64,000 nucleotides of DNA from Flavobacteriales bacterium. Its GTDB lineage: Bacteria; Bacteroidota; Bacteroidia; Flavobacteriales_D; Crocinitomicaceae. The position numbers and the translations under genes were made by a program. The stretch spans positions 1 through 64,000 of the forward strand of contig CANLIL010000010.1 of assembly GCA_947491305.1 (NCBI GenBank), in the 5' to 3' direction. Shown one piece after another: positions 10,116 through 19,588 of the stretch. Numbering within the stretch: position 1 is the stretch's first letter; each line of letters begins with the position of its first letter. A model generated the notes under the pieces. It did no database searches, was not told the DNA's origin, and saw only the letters and a program-made list of their open reading frames with translations.

Positions 10116-11373
10116 CTCTTATCTTTAAAAGTGGTTTTGAAATAATTTTAAAATAAATAATAAAAAGCGCTAAATTACTTAAAATAATTGTAAATGCAGT
10201 ACCCTGAATACTCCAAATAGATGTTCCAATTATTAATAATATTATATGAAAAAGAATGCTTATTAATGAAAAAATGACAATTTCCTTTTTCATTTTAAAG
10301 AACCACATTAAATTAATAAAGACATTAGTAAAGGACCATAAAAAAATACCACCAATAAGAATAAAAAATATTTTTAACCCAGAATAAAATTGAATATTTA
10401 TAAAATAATGGAAAATAAATGGGGTTATAAGAATTATTAATAATGTTGCAATACTTATGATAATTGCATAATATTTAAAGTTACTCCTAAATGAAATAAA
10501 GTTTTTTTCACTAAGCGATTTGTAAAATTTTGGAGTAAAATAATTTAAACAAGCGCTAATTACTGCAATTAGAATAAAGGCGAAGGATCCACCTATACTG
10601 TAAATGCCAGTTTCTTTATTTCCTATGATGTATGATATAATAAATCTGTCAGAAGAAAACAATACAAATACAGATGTTTGAGAAATGATTCCAATTGCAC
10701 CAAGTTTAAAATCATCTTTGAAGTTCTGTAAATTAAAGTTAAACGTAACTTTCCTGTTTTTAATAAGATAAGAAATTATAAAACAAAAAGAGATAATAAA
10801 ACTTATTGCAATACCATCTATTCTACCTTCTAATCCGAGATTCAAAAACTTAATGAGTATATAAGATAAACCTAATTCAATAAGCAATTTTGAGATAACT
10901 AACATTGAAAATATATATGGTTTTTCTTCTAAACGATATATTAGTGTTAATAAATCAAATAAAAAATTCATCAATGCAACTATGGGTATGTAATAAGTAA
11001 AAGTGATTGGAATATGGAAATTTTGTTCAATTTGTTTTGCAAATAAGAGAACTAACAAAAACACACAAACAGTTATAAAAATGGCAATTAAAATCCCATG
11101 GTAAACTTTTTGAATATTTTCCTCGTATTTGATTTTGTAATAATCGATACTTAAATTATAGATAACACCCATTGCAATTAATGGGGTTAAAAACGTAATG
11201 CCACCTGAAAATAAATTGATCACCCCAAAATCGGTTGGACTTAAATAATTTGTAAACCAAGGTAACAACAAAAAGGATAAACTTTTCGCCAAAAAAGAAG
11301 TGGTCAAATAAATACTTAATGATTCAAGTGCTTTTCGCTTTGACTTAAAAGATGAAATTGCTTTTTTTATCAC
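10090..11373 (-). CDS. Polysaccharide/oligosaccharide flippase (Wzx/MATE-like)
   Basis: 427 aa multi-TM; LLLPWFTNYLSPTDFGVINLF N-terminus typical of polysaccharide biosynthesis flippases. Confidence 0.88.
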   Translation of the reverse strand: MIKKAISSFKSKRKALESLSIYLTTSFLAKSLSFLLLPWFTNYLSPTDFGVINLFSGGITFLTPLIAMGVIYNLSIDYYKIKYEENIQKVYHGILIAIFITVCVFLLVLLFAKQIEQNFHIPITFTYYIPIVALMNFLFDLLTLIYRLEEKPYIFSMLVISKLLIELGLSYILIKFLNLGLEGRIDGIAISFIISFCFIISYLIKNRKVTFNFNLQNFKDDFKLGAIGIISQTSVFVLFSSDRFIISYIIGNKETGIYSIGGSFAFILIAVISACLNYFTPKFYKSLSEKNFISFRSNFKYYAIIISIATLLIILITPFIFHYFINIQFYSGLKIFFILIGGIFLWSFTNVFINLMWFFKMKKEIVIFSLISILFHIILLIIGTSIWSIQGTAFTIILSNLALFIIYFKIISKPLLKIRDEAIRQNN

Positions 11374-11540
11374 TTTAAATAATAATACCTTGTAAAGGTA
11401 GAAATTGTTTTGATATTTAGTTAGAATTAAAAGCTAGTTCAATTAAAATAGAACAAAAAGTCATTTATCAAAATGAACTAATTCTAAAAAATAAATCAAT
11501 TAATTCTTTGGTGTTTTTATTACAGAACGCTTTCTAACCA

Positions 11541-12335
11541 CTATTTATGGCGTTTATCCCACCAAATAAAAGAAAACAAGAAAAACAACCACGCCCAATA
11601 CGAGACAAACAAGGTCAAGCGATGCGCAAAACGCATTTTTCGTGCAGGAAATACATTGATTGGGTGATGGTTGTTGTAACTTTTTAATAGTTTATCTGCT
11701 ATCCATGGGTCTTTATTAGCGTATGCTTTGGCGCGCATTAGTGAGTCATTTGCCAAGCGATGAATACTCGGGCGGTGGTTTTTCTCCATAAATTTTAAAG
11801 AAGGTTCTTTATCTAAATCGTAGTAATGCCAACCGTCATTCAATAAAATCTCGTAGGTAAAATGCCCTTTTTTGTCTTTGAAAAAACCAACTTTTCGGTA
11901 ACGATATCCTTTTCGTTTCAATGCTTCCATTCCGATAATGGATTGTTGGCTGCACAATGCTTCTGGGTAATTTAAAATGTCATCTGGCGCAACAATTCCC
12001 ATTAAATGTGGGTGAAGTGGTTGAAGAATTGCTAACAACCAATTGTTTTTCCAGGTGTATCGGCTCCAACCGTGTATAAAACGCATGCGCAAGGTTCTAG
12101 CCATTAAATTCGCATAGTTCAACGAGTCATTTTTAGTAACTGTTGGCCCTGCATTTATACTGTCCACATGTTGAATCAATTTATCCAACGAGCGAATATA
12201 GAGCAAAGAAGGATCAAATTCTTCTTCAATTTTTGTAGGTGTAATTGGTGTTGTTTGTTGGATGGAATTGGTATATAAATTCAACAAACTGAAAAGTAGG
12301 AAGATTAGAGGAATGGAATATTTTAATACTTTCAT
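11541..12335 (-). CDS. Membrane-anchored protein with transglutaminase-like Cys/His/Asp arrangement
   Basis: N- and C-terminal TM segments; ordered CSQQSIIGMEALKRKGY ... GHFTYEILLNDGWHYYDLD resembles a transglutaminase-like core; by eye only. Confidence 0.5.
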   Translation of the reverse strand: MKVLKYSIPLIFLLFSLLNLYTNSIQQTTPITPTKIEEEFDPSLLYIRSLDKLIQHVDSINAGPTVTKNDSLNYANLMARTLRMRFIHGWSRYTWKNNWLLAILQPLHPHLMGIVAPDDILNYPEALCSQQSIIGMEALKRKGYRYRKVGFFKDKKGHFTYEILLNDGWHYYDLDKEPSLKFMEKNHRPSIHRLANDSLMRAKAYANKDPWIADKLLKSYNNHHPINVFPARKMRFAHRLTLFVSYWAWLFFLFSFIWWDKRHK

Positions 12336-12537
12336 TAATCTAATTTTTTTGGATGCAAATTTAGTAATTTTAACTTATTAAATTGTGTTTTTCGAAAAAC
12401 ATCTTTTTATATTGATAAAACGTTTAAAAAAGCAGGAGGGTTGTTATTTTTAAGATGAATTGTTATTAAATATTATTAAACAATAGATCTGCTCATCCAA
12501 AAAAGACCTTATTTTTGTCCCAATCAACAAACAAACT

Positions 12538-12921
12538 ATGCAAACAGTATTTATTTTACTTACGTCTTGTTTTTTGTTTTTTAACAATCAAAACGAAGTG
12601 CCTTACAGTTCAATAGAACGTGCATTTATTGCCAACAATGCTGAAGCAATCGTTCAGTTGGGGAAAGATAAACTAGTGCTTAACATTTCAGGTAAAGAAG
12701 CTGTTTACAATCATGCGCAAGCGCAAGTGGTATTGAAAGATTTTTTCAGTAAAAAACCATGTGCAGCCTTTAAACTAATTTTCAAAGGCAAAGAAACAGG
12801 CGATGGTTGTTTTGCCATTGGAACGTTTGAATCCAAATCAGAAGATTTTCGTGTTACCCTGCATTTTATAAAGATTGATGCGGAGTTTAAAATCGAACGT
12901 CTTATAATCGAAAAAGAATAG
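12538..12921 (+). CDS. DUF4783-like small secreted protein
   Basis: 127 aa with signal-like N-terminus, directly upstream of nadC; TATTTTTG promoter-like motif at 12510-12517. Confidence 0.65.
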   Translation: MQTVFILLTSCFLFFNNQNEVPYSSIERAFIANNAEAIVQLGKDKLVLNISGKEAVYNHAQAQVVLKDFFSKKPCAAFKLIFKGKETGDGCFAIGTFESKSEDFRVTLHFIKIDAEFKIERLIIEKE

Positions 12922-12924
12922 AAG

Positions 12925-13764
12925 ATGACAGTTGTTCAAGAAATTATTGCAAATGCCTTACGCGAAGATATTGGCGATGGCGATCATTCAACCTTAGCAT
13001 GTGTACCAGAAAATGCAACAGGAAAAGCCCAGTTATTAATCAAGGATAATGGTGTTTTGGCAGGTGTGGAATTGGCTGTTGAAATCTTCAAACAATTCGA
13101 TCCTTCGTTAAAAGTTACGGTGTTTAAAAAAGACGGTGATGTTGTTACAAAAGGCGAAATTGCATTTACAGTGGAAGGTTCTTCAAGATCGATTTTAACA
13201 ACAGAGCGCTTGGTCTTGAATTTCATGCAGCGCATGAGTGGAATCGCAACACAAACTGCTAAAATCGTTCAAAAAATAGATGGTTTATCTACCAAATTAT
13301 TGGATACACGCAAAACAACACCTGGTATTCGCTACATGGAAAAATGGGCGGTTAGAATTGGGGGCGGTTACAACCATCGTTTTGCCTTGTATGATATGAT
13401 CATGTTGAAAGACAATCACCTAGATTACGCAGGTGGTATAACTCAAGCGGTAGCTCAAACACGTTCGTATTTAAAAGAACAAGGAAAAAATCTGAAAATC
13501 GAAGTGGAAGTGCGTACCGAAGAAGAATTATTGGAAGCGATTGCTACGCCAGGAATAAATCGTATCATGTTGGATAATTTTCAACCAGCTGAAATTAAAC
13601 GCTTATTGCCATTGATTCCTTCTCACATTGAAACCGAAGCATCTGGTGGCATTACCTTAGACACAATACGTTCTTATGCTGAAACAGGCGTGCAATTTAT
13701 TTCCGTCGGAGCATTAACACACAGCGCCGGAAGTTTGGATTTAAGTTTGAAAGCTTTTTTTTAG
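12925..13764 (+). CDS. nadC: Nicotinate-nucleotide pyrophosphorylase (carboxylating)
   Basis: EDIGDGDHST; LNFMQRMSGIAT; LLDTRKTTPGIRYMEKWAVRIGGGYNHRFALYDMIMLKDNH. Confidence 0.97.
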   Translation: MTVVQEIIANALREDIGDGDHSTLACVPENATGKAQLLIKDNGVLAGVELAVEIFKQFDPSLKVTVFKKDGDVVTKGEIAFTVEGSSRSILTTERLVLNFMQRMSGIATQTAKIVQKIDGLSTKLLDTRKTTPGIRYMEKWAVRIGGGYNHRFALYDMIMLKDNHLDYAGGITQAVAQTRSYLKEQGKNLKIEVEVRTEEELLEAIATPGINRIMLDNFQPAEIKRLLPLIPSHIETEASGGITLDTIRSYAETGVQFISVGALTHSAGSLDLSLKAFF

Positions 13765-13941
13765 AAGATTTTTGGACTGCAAGACATCAGGACTTCAGGA
13801 CTTCAAGAATTAATAAAACAATTATTTAATGTGTAAATGGAACAATGAAATGAGATCGTGATTTTGTTTTTATAATAAATTTTTTCGGCATGATTTTTAC
13901 CAAAAATACATGCCAAAAAAATAGATTGTGTCATGTTTTTT

Positions 13942-13984
13942 GCTGGATTTCATCCAGCTAAACTATCTAACCCCTCCGGGGTTA
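13942..13984. repeat. Paired short hairpins (REP-like candidate)
   Basis: GCTGGAT-TTC-ATCCAGC (13942-13958) and TAACCCC-TCC-GGGGTTA (13968-13984), both 7-bp stems with 3-nt loops. Confidence 0.6.
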
Positions 13985-14020
13985 TAGTTGAATTTTTCAT
14001 GATTGAAAGACATTAATACA

Positions 14021-14163
14021 AGATCGTATTTCTGTAGAAATCTAAACTCAACACTCAACACTTTTAAAAAAGACTTCAGGATTACAAGATTCAATACTTC
14101 AAGACTAGATCGTATTTCTATTGAAATCTCAACTCAAAACTCAAAACTCAAAACCCAACACTC
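14021..14163. repeat. Degenerate direct repeat plus heptamer tandem repeats
   Basis: AGATCGTATTTCTGTAGAAATC (14021-14042) versus AGATCGTATTTCTATTGAAATC (14107-14128), each followed by 7-nt-period runs (CTCAACA, CTCAAAA). Confidence 0.7.
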
Positions 14164-14173
14164 TATAATGACT

Positions 14174-14911
14174 TCATTCCTTCATCCCTTCATTTCTATA
14201 TTCTTTAATTTCCAACAAAAAATCCACATCCGCCTCAATTTTATTGCCAATAACAACAATGTTCGCACCTGCGGAATGGATTTCTTTAATTTGAGCTACT
14301 GTTTGAATTCCTCCTCCAATAATCAATGGAATTCCAAGATCTTTGATCGCATGAATCATATCTGTTGGAACAGCATGTTTCGCACCACTTCCTGCGTCTA
14401 AAAACAACACTTGTTTACCTTGTAATTTCCCAGCAATGGCTGTTCGTTTGGCAATTGAAATATTGTTTCGTGGAATAGGGGTGGTTTGGCTAACATAGGC
14501 AACAGAAGAACGCGTACCGCCATCGATTAATAAATACCCCGTTGGAATTATTTCAAGGTCCATTTCAGCTAATTCAGTTGCAGAATCGATGTGGTGACCT
14601 ATTAAATAATCTGGGTTTCTTCCAGAAAGTAAACTTAAATAAAGTAAGCCATCTGCTTTTTCAGAGATTTGTTGCGACGATCCAGGGAAAATCACCAAGG
14701 GAATCGCTGAATGTTTTTTAATGAATTCGCACGTTTTCTGAAATGCCTGGCTAGAAACAGTGCTGCCTCCAATAAAAATAAAATCAATGGAAGCAGTACT
14801 AGCGTTTTCCAATGTAGCGATTAGACGTGGTCCATTATCTGTTTTTTCAGGGTCAATTAAAACGGCAATTGCATTGTTTGCATGTTTAATTTGGGATAAG
14901 ATTTTTGACAT
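14174..14911 (-). CDS. Geranylgeranylglyceryl/heptaprenylglyceryl phosphate synthase family (GGGPS/PcrB)
   Basis: VLIDPEKT; FIFIGGSTVSS; PLVIFPGSSQQIS; LFLDAGSGAKHAVP; LIIGGGIQTVAQI TIM-barrel signatures. Confidence 0.92.
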   Translation of the reverse strand: MSKILSQIKHANNAIAVLIDPEKTDNGPRLIATLENASTASIDFIFIGGSTVSSQAFQKTCEFIKKHSAIPLVIFPGSSQQISEKADGLLYLSLLSGRNPDYLIGHHIDSATELAEMDLEIIPTGYLLIDGGTRSSVAYVSQTTPIPRNNISIAKRTAIAGKLQGKQVLFLDAGSGAKHAVPTDMIHAIKDLGIPLIIGGGIQTVAQIKEIHSAGANIVVIGNKIEADVDFLLEIKEYRNEGMKE

Positions 14912-15530
14912 GTACGATTTTAGAGTGGTTAAGAGTAATTATATAATTTTGATGTACAAAAGTATAAATTTCTACTAAATCGTGTCCTTCTTGTTGAATA
15001 ATTTTTCCACTTAAACAATTTTCTTTTTCTGCTGCAAGGATAAGCTCCGTTTTAAAATCAATTCCTTTTCGGTTGGCCAATTTATAAAGTGTCTCTTTTG
15101 CGCTCCACAATTTTGTCATTTCTTCATCTGAAGAACAATCAAATGAATCTTTTTCAAGTGTATTTAAAAATTTAAGGTGTACTTTTTTTGCTTTTCCAGA
15201 AATGTATTCAAGATCTAAGCCAACTTGAAATTCTTTGCAAAAAGCTATTCCTACTAAGTTTTTAGAATGACTAATCGAGATATATCCTTCTTGTTGAATG
15301 AAAGGTGCCCCGATTTCAGTGTAATGAATGTGTTCGTGGCCAAACAATTGATGCCTTAAATAACGCGTAGCGATAAATTGTTGTTGCTTTAATTTGGAAT
15401 GAATTGAATAAAAACGTTCGAATTCTAGTGAAGTTAAATGGTTGAAATAATCGCTCGGATTAAATGATTCAAAAGCAATTAAATGAAGTTCAACTTGGTT
15501 GAAATGTAGAATTTCATACTTGAATGGCAT
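14886..15530 (-). CDS. 4'-phosphopantetheinyl transferase (Sfp-type)
   Basis: ISISHSKNLVGIAF, VGLDLE, LWSAKETLYKL motifs; overlaps the GGGPS gene. Confidence 0.9.
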   Translation of the reverse strand: MPFKYEILHFNQVELHLIAFESFNPSDYFNHLTSLEFERFYSIHSKLKQQQFIATRYLRHQLFGHEHIHYTEIGAPFIQQEGYISISHSKNLVGIAFCKEFQVGLDLEYISGKAKKVHLKFLNTLEKDSFDCSSDEEMTKLWSAKETLYKLANRKGIDFKTELILAAEKENCLSGKIIQQEGHDLVEIYTFVHQNYIITLNHSKIVHVKNLIPN

Positions 15531-15766
15531 ACATTTTAATTTAAATGCAAAAAAACAAAAAATAATCCACTTAACTTAGACTTGTATAAAATCCAATTAT
15601 ATTTAATAGTTTTTAATTTAATGTTGATTTTAGAATCTTTAGTTTTGTTAATGAAAGTTAATTAATAATTTAATTATTTTTTTTTAACATTATGAATATG
15701 AAAATGTTTTTTTCTATATTTACAAGCTTTAAAAAAGCAAAAAAGTTTAATCAATAAATAGTACAT

Positions 15767-18700
15767 ATGTTACGAAAACTTAACTTTTTATTATTAAGTA
15801 TCTTAATGACAGCTTCTTATAGCTTTGCTCAATCAGGTTTGGGGTCTATTAAAGGTACAGTAAATGACACGGATACAAAAGAGCCTTTACCGTTTTGTAA
15901 AGTAGTTTTGTTTCAAAGTGGAAACGTACGTGGTGGAGCAACAACGGATTTTGATGGAAAATTCCAAATAAATTCTGTCGGAGCTGGAACGTATGACGTT
16001 GAAGTTAGAAACGAAGCAGAAGGGTATCAACCAGTTCGTAGAACAGGTGTAATCATTTCTTCAGAAAAAATTACATTTTTGGATGATGTTACCTTATCTA
16101 AAGCGAAAGGTGTAAAAGAAATTCAAGAGGTTAAAGTAGTTGCTTACCGAGTTCCATTGATTGATAAAGATGGTGGTTCTTCTGGAGCAACAATTACACG
16201 AGAAGACATTTCTCGTTTACCAGTTCGTTCAGCAGCTGGTGTTGCATCAACAGTTGGTGGTGTAAATACAGATGAAGGAAGTGGTGCGATTTCTGTACGT
16301 GGTTCGCGTGAAGATGCTTCATATTATTTCATTGACGGTATTAAAGTGCGTGGATCTTCCAACTTACCAAAATCTGCAATTGAAGAGGTTTCTGTAATCA
16401 CGGGTGGTTTACCTGCAAATTATGGAGATGTTACCGGTGGTGTGATTTCTGTAACTACAAGAGGTCCATCTGCGAAATACTTTGGTTCAATTGAAGGAGT
16501 TTCTTCTGGTCTATACATCAATGGAGCAGATAAAGATGGTTATGACGGAAAAGTTTTCGGTTTAGATAAATTTGGATATAACTTATTAGAGGGAATGTTC
16601 TCTGGTCCATTATGGATGCAAAAAGATTCTACAGGTGCAAAAGTGAAGCCGCGTTTAGGATTCTTGGTTTCTGCCAATTACACAAATGAATTGGATAGTC
16701 GCCCATTAGCGGGTGGAAGCTACCGAATTAAAAAAGATGTGCGCGATTATTTAATTGCGAATCCGTTAAGATTAACGTCGAATGGTGATGGTACATTTAA
16801 TAACACTAATTTCTTAAGAACTTCTGACTTTGAAAAAGTTGATTGGAGAATGAATGCAGCACGATCAGTTTTTTCTGCACAAGCAAAAATTGACGTAAAT
16901 ACAGGACCTTCAACAAATCTTACTTTTGGAGGATCTATGAATTATAATAATAGTAACAATTATTCTTATTACAGTTCATTAATGAATTTCTCAAATTTCG
17001 GAGTTTCTAAAACATTAGATTGGCGTGTGTTCGGTCGTATTACACAACGTTTCACTAACAATGAAGAAGGTTCATCTTCAAAAATTAAATCGTTCAACTA
17101 CTCGTTGATGGTGGATTACTCAAAATCTATGTCAGAATCATACGATCCTAAACATGGTTTTAACCTATTCAATTATGGTCACGTTGGAACATATGATTCA
17201 CGTTACGATGTTTCTTATCAATTCAACGATGACAAAAACTTGTTTGAGCAAACAGCTGTTCCTTTTCAAGCGAATGTTGATTTCACACCATCTTCAACAA
17301 ATCCTCAATTAGCAGCGATTACTAATCAATATTACAGTTTATTAGGGCCTTTAGCTAGTCCGATAAATAACCCGTTTAAAGATAATTTAACGTTACGTCA
17401 AGGTAATGCCTTATTAAATGGTGACGTTCCTAAAAATGTATACGGAATTTGGGATAACATTGGAACGCCTTACAATGGTTTCGGTAAATTTGAAAACGAC
17501 CAATTACGTGGAACAGGTTCATTCTCTGTAAACATTGGTGATCATTCCGTTTCTTTTGGATTTGAGTTAGAGCAACGATGGGATAGAGGTTGGACTTCTG
17601 GAACAACTACATCAGGAGGTGGAAATGGCCCAATTGGTTTATGGCAAATGGCACGTCAGTTAACAAATTCTCATATTGGTGAGTTAGATTTGAATAGTGG
17701 TGTTGTTTCTGATAGTGGTTCTTTCAAATACATTTCTTACAGTCGTTTAAATACAGGTAGTGCTTACACTACTGGCACAGGTGCTTATGGTGGTCAAGAA
17801 AATGCGGATAACCAATCGTTTTTTGATTACAATTTAAGAAATTACTTGTATTCGCAAGGGATGATTGGTAACGGTGGTGCTGGTTCAGACTTCATCAATA
17901 TCGATCAATATGATCCATCAATTTACAAATTTGACATGTTCTCACCAGATGAATTATTGAACAGTGGTAATTCTTTTGTTTCTTACTGGGGGTATGATCA
18001 CACTGGAGAGAAAGTTTCTGGAAATACAGACATTAATAAATACTTTAACGAATTTGATAAAAATGGTAACTACAAACGTTTTGTTGGTGCTTTCCAACCA
18101 ACGTATATTTCTGGTTACATCATGGATAAATTTGCGTTTAAAGATATCGTCTTCAACGTTGGTTTACGTGTCGATGTATTTGATGCAAATCAACCAGTAT
18201 TAAAAGATCCTTATTTATTCTATAGCGCGAGAACAGTTGCAGAAGCGAAAGCATTAGCTGCTACTGATCCATCGCAATATGGATGGGTTAATATTCCAGA
18301 AGGAATGGGTGATGATTACACAGTTTATGTGAATGATGTAAACAACCCAACAGCAATCAATGGGTATAGAATTGATCGTAATTGGTATAACGCAAGTGGT
18401 ACACCAATTGAAGATCCAACAATTATTGAAGGAGCAAGTGGAATCGCACCTTGGTTGTTAAATCCAAATCAAAAATCGCCATCTGCTGAAGCATTTAAAG
18501 ATTACGAAGCACAAATTAACCCAATGCCGCGTGTTGCGTTTTCATTCCCAATTTCGGATGAAGCATCTTTCTTTGCACACTACGATATCTTAACACAACG
18601 TCCTACTTCAGGTTTCCGTTTTGATCCGTTCCAATACCAATTTTTAAGAAGCGCTACAATTAACAATGCTAATTTGAAAGCGTCAACTACAATTGATTAC

Positions 18701-19567
18701 GAATTAGGATTCCAACAAGTGTTATCAAAATCATCTTCATTAAAAATTTCAGCGTTCTACCGTGAGCAAAGAAATAACATTCAATTAGTGAACATGTTTA
18801 ATGCGTATCCTCAAACGTATGCTACTTATGGTAACATCGATTTTGGTACAGTAAAAGGTATGACAATTTCATATGATTTAAGAAGAACAGGAAACATTCG
18901 TTTGACTGCGAATTACACCTTACAATTCGCTGAAGGAACTGGTTCAAGTTCAACTTCTTCATCAAGTTTAATCAATGCAGGTGTACCTAATTTACGTTCA
19001 ATATTCCCTTATTCATATGACCAACGTCATGCAATCAATGTAACGTTTGATTACAGATACGGAAATGGAAAAGATTACAACGGTCCAGTGATTGCAGGAA
19101 TCAATATTTTAGAAAACACAGGATTGAACTTAATAACGAATTTATATTCTGGTTCGCCTTATTCTTCACAAACTACATTTACAGATGCTGCAATCGGTAA
19201 TTTAGCTTCTGGGTTAAATGGAACAACACAAGGTTCAAGAACGCCTTGGAATTACCGTTTAGATCTTCAAGTTGATAAAACATTTGAATTAGAATTTGGT
19301 AAAGACGGTAAAAAGAAAAAAGCAGCTGCGTTGAATGTATATGTTCGTGTAACTAATTTATTCAATCAGTTTAACGTATTGGAAGTTTACCGTGCAACTG
19401 GTAACACAAATGATGATGGTTATTTGGCAGCAGCTTTAAATCAATCATCGATTCAAAATCAATTAGATGAGCAATCATTTAGAGATTATTACACAATGAA
19501 AATTCAAAATCCATTTAACGTTAGTTCTCCTAGAACAATTCGTTTAGGTGTTAAATTTGATTTTTAA
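15767..19567 (+). CDS. TonB-dependent receptor with N-terminal carboxypeptidase-regulatory-like domain
   Basis: Signal peptide; GSIKGTVNDTDTKEPLPFCKVVLFQ...; plug region VASTVGGVNTDEGSGAISVRGSREDASYYFIDGIKVRG; terminal IRLGVKFDF. Confidence 0.93.
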   Translation: MLRKLNFLLLSILMTASYSFAQSGLGSIKGTVNDTDTKEPLPFCKVVLFQSGNVRGGATTDFDGKFQINSVGAGTYDVEVRNEAEGYQPVRRTGVIISSEKITFLDDVTLSKAKGVKEIQEVKVVAYRVPLIDKDGGSSGATITREDISRLPVRSAAGVASTVGGVNTDEGSGAISVRGSREDASYYFIDGIKVRGSSNLPKSAIEEVSVITGGLPANYGDVTGGVISVTTRGPSAKYFGSIEGVSSGLYINGADKDGYDGKVFGLDKFGYNLLEGMFSGPLWMQKDSTGAKVKPRLGFLVSANYTNELDSRPLAGGSYRIKKDVRDYLIANPLRLTSNGDGTFNNTNFLRTSDFEKVDWRMNAARSVFSAQAKIDVNTGPSTNLTFGGSMNYNNSNNYSYYSSLMNFSNFGVSKTLDWRVFGRITQRFTNNEEGSSSKIKSFNYSLMVDYSKSMSESYDPKHGFNLFNYGHVGTYDSRYDVSYQFNDDKNLFEQTAVPFQANVDFTPSSTNPQLAAITNQYYSLLGPLASPINNPFKDNLTLRQGNALLNGDVPKNVYGIWDNIGTPYNGFGKFENDQLRGTGSFSVNIGDHSVSFGFELEQRWDRGWTSGTTTSGGGNGPIGLWQMARQLTNSHIGELDLNSGVVSDSGSFKYISYSRLNTGSAYTTGTGAYGGQENADNQSFFDYNLRNYLYSQGMIGNGGAGSDFINIDQYDPSIYKFDMFSPDELLNSGNSFVSYWGYDHTGEKVSGNTDINKYFNEFDKNGNYKRFVGAFQPTYISGYIMDKFAFKDIVFNVGLRVDVFDANQPVLKDPYLFYSARTVAEAKALAATDPSQYGWVNIPEGMGDDYTVYVNDVNNPTAINGYRIDRNWYNASGTPIEDPTIIEGASGIAPWLLNPNQKSPSAEAFKDYEAQINPMPRVAFSFPISDEASFFAHYDILTQRPTSGFRFDPFQYQFLRSATINNANLKASTTIDYELGFQQVLSKSSSLKISAFYREQRNNIQLVNMFNAYPQTYATYGNIDFGTVKGMTISYDLRRTGNIRLTANYTLQFAEGTGSSSTSSSSLINAGVPNLRSIFPYSYDQRHAINVTFDYRYGNGKDYNGPVIAGINILENTGLNLITNLYSGSPYSSQTTFTDAAIGNLASGLNGTTQGSRTPWNYRLDLQVDKTFELEFGKDGKKKKAAALNVYVRVTNLFNQFNVLEVYRATGNTNDDGYLAAALNQSSIQNQLDEQSFRDYYTMKIQNPFNVSSPRTIRLGVKFDF

Positions 19568-19588
19568 TTCATAGAAAATAAAAAAGTT

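Noticed and set aside
14021-14160. Possible CRISPR array from repeated words
   Set aside because: Only two imperfect copies of a 22-nt unit, no regular spacers, no cas genes; the remainder is 7-nt-period microsatellite.
14003-14401. 132-aa + strand ORF downstream of nadC
   Set aside because: Low-complexity translation running through the repeat tract and antisense to the GGGPS gene; no domain signal.
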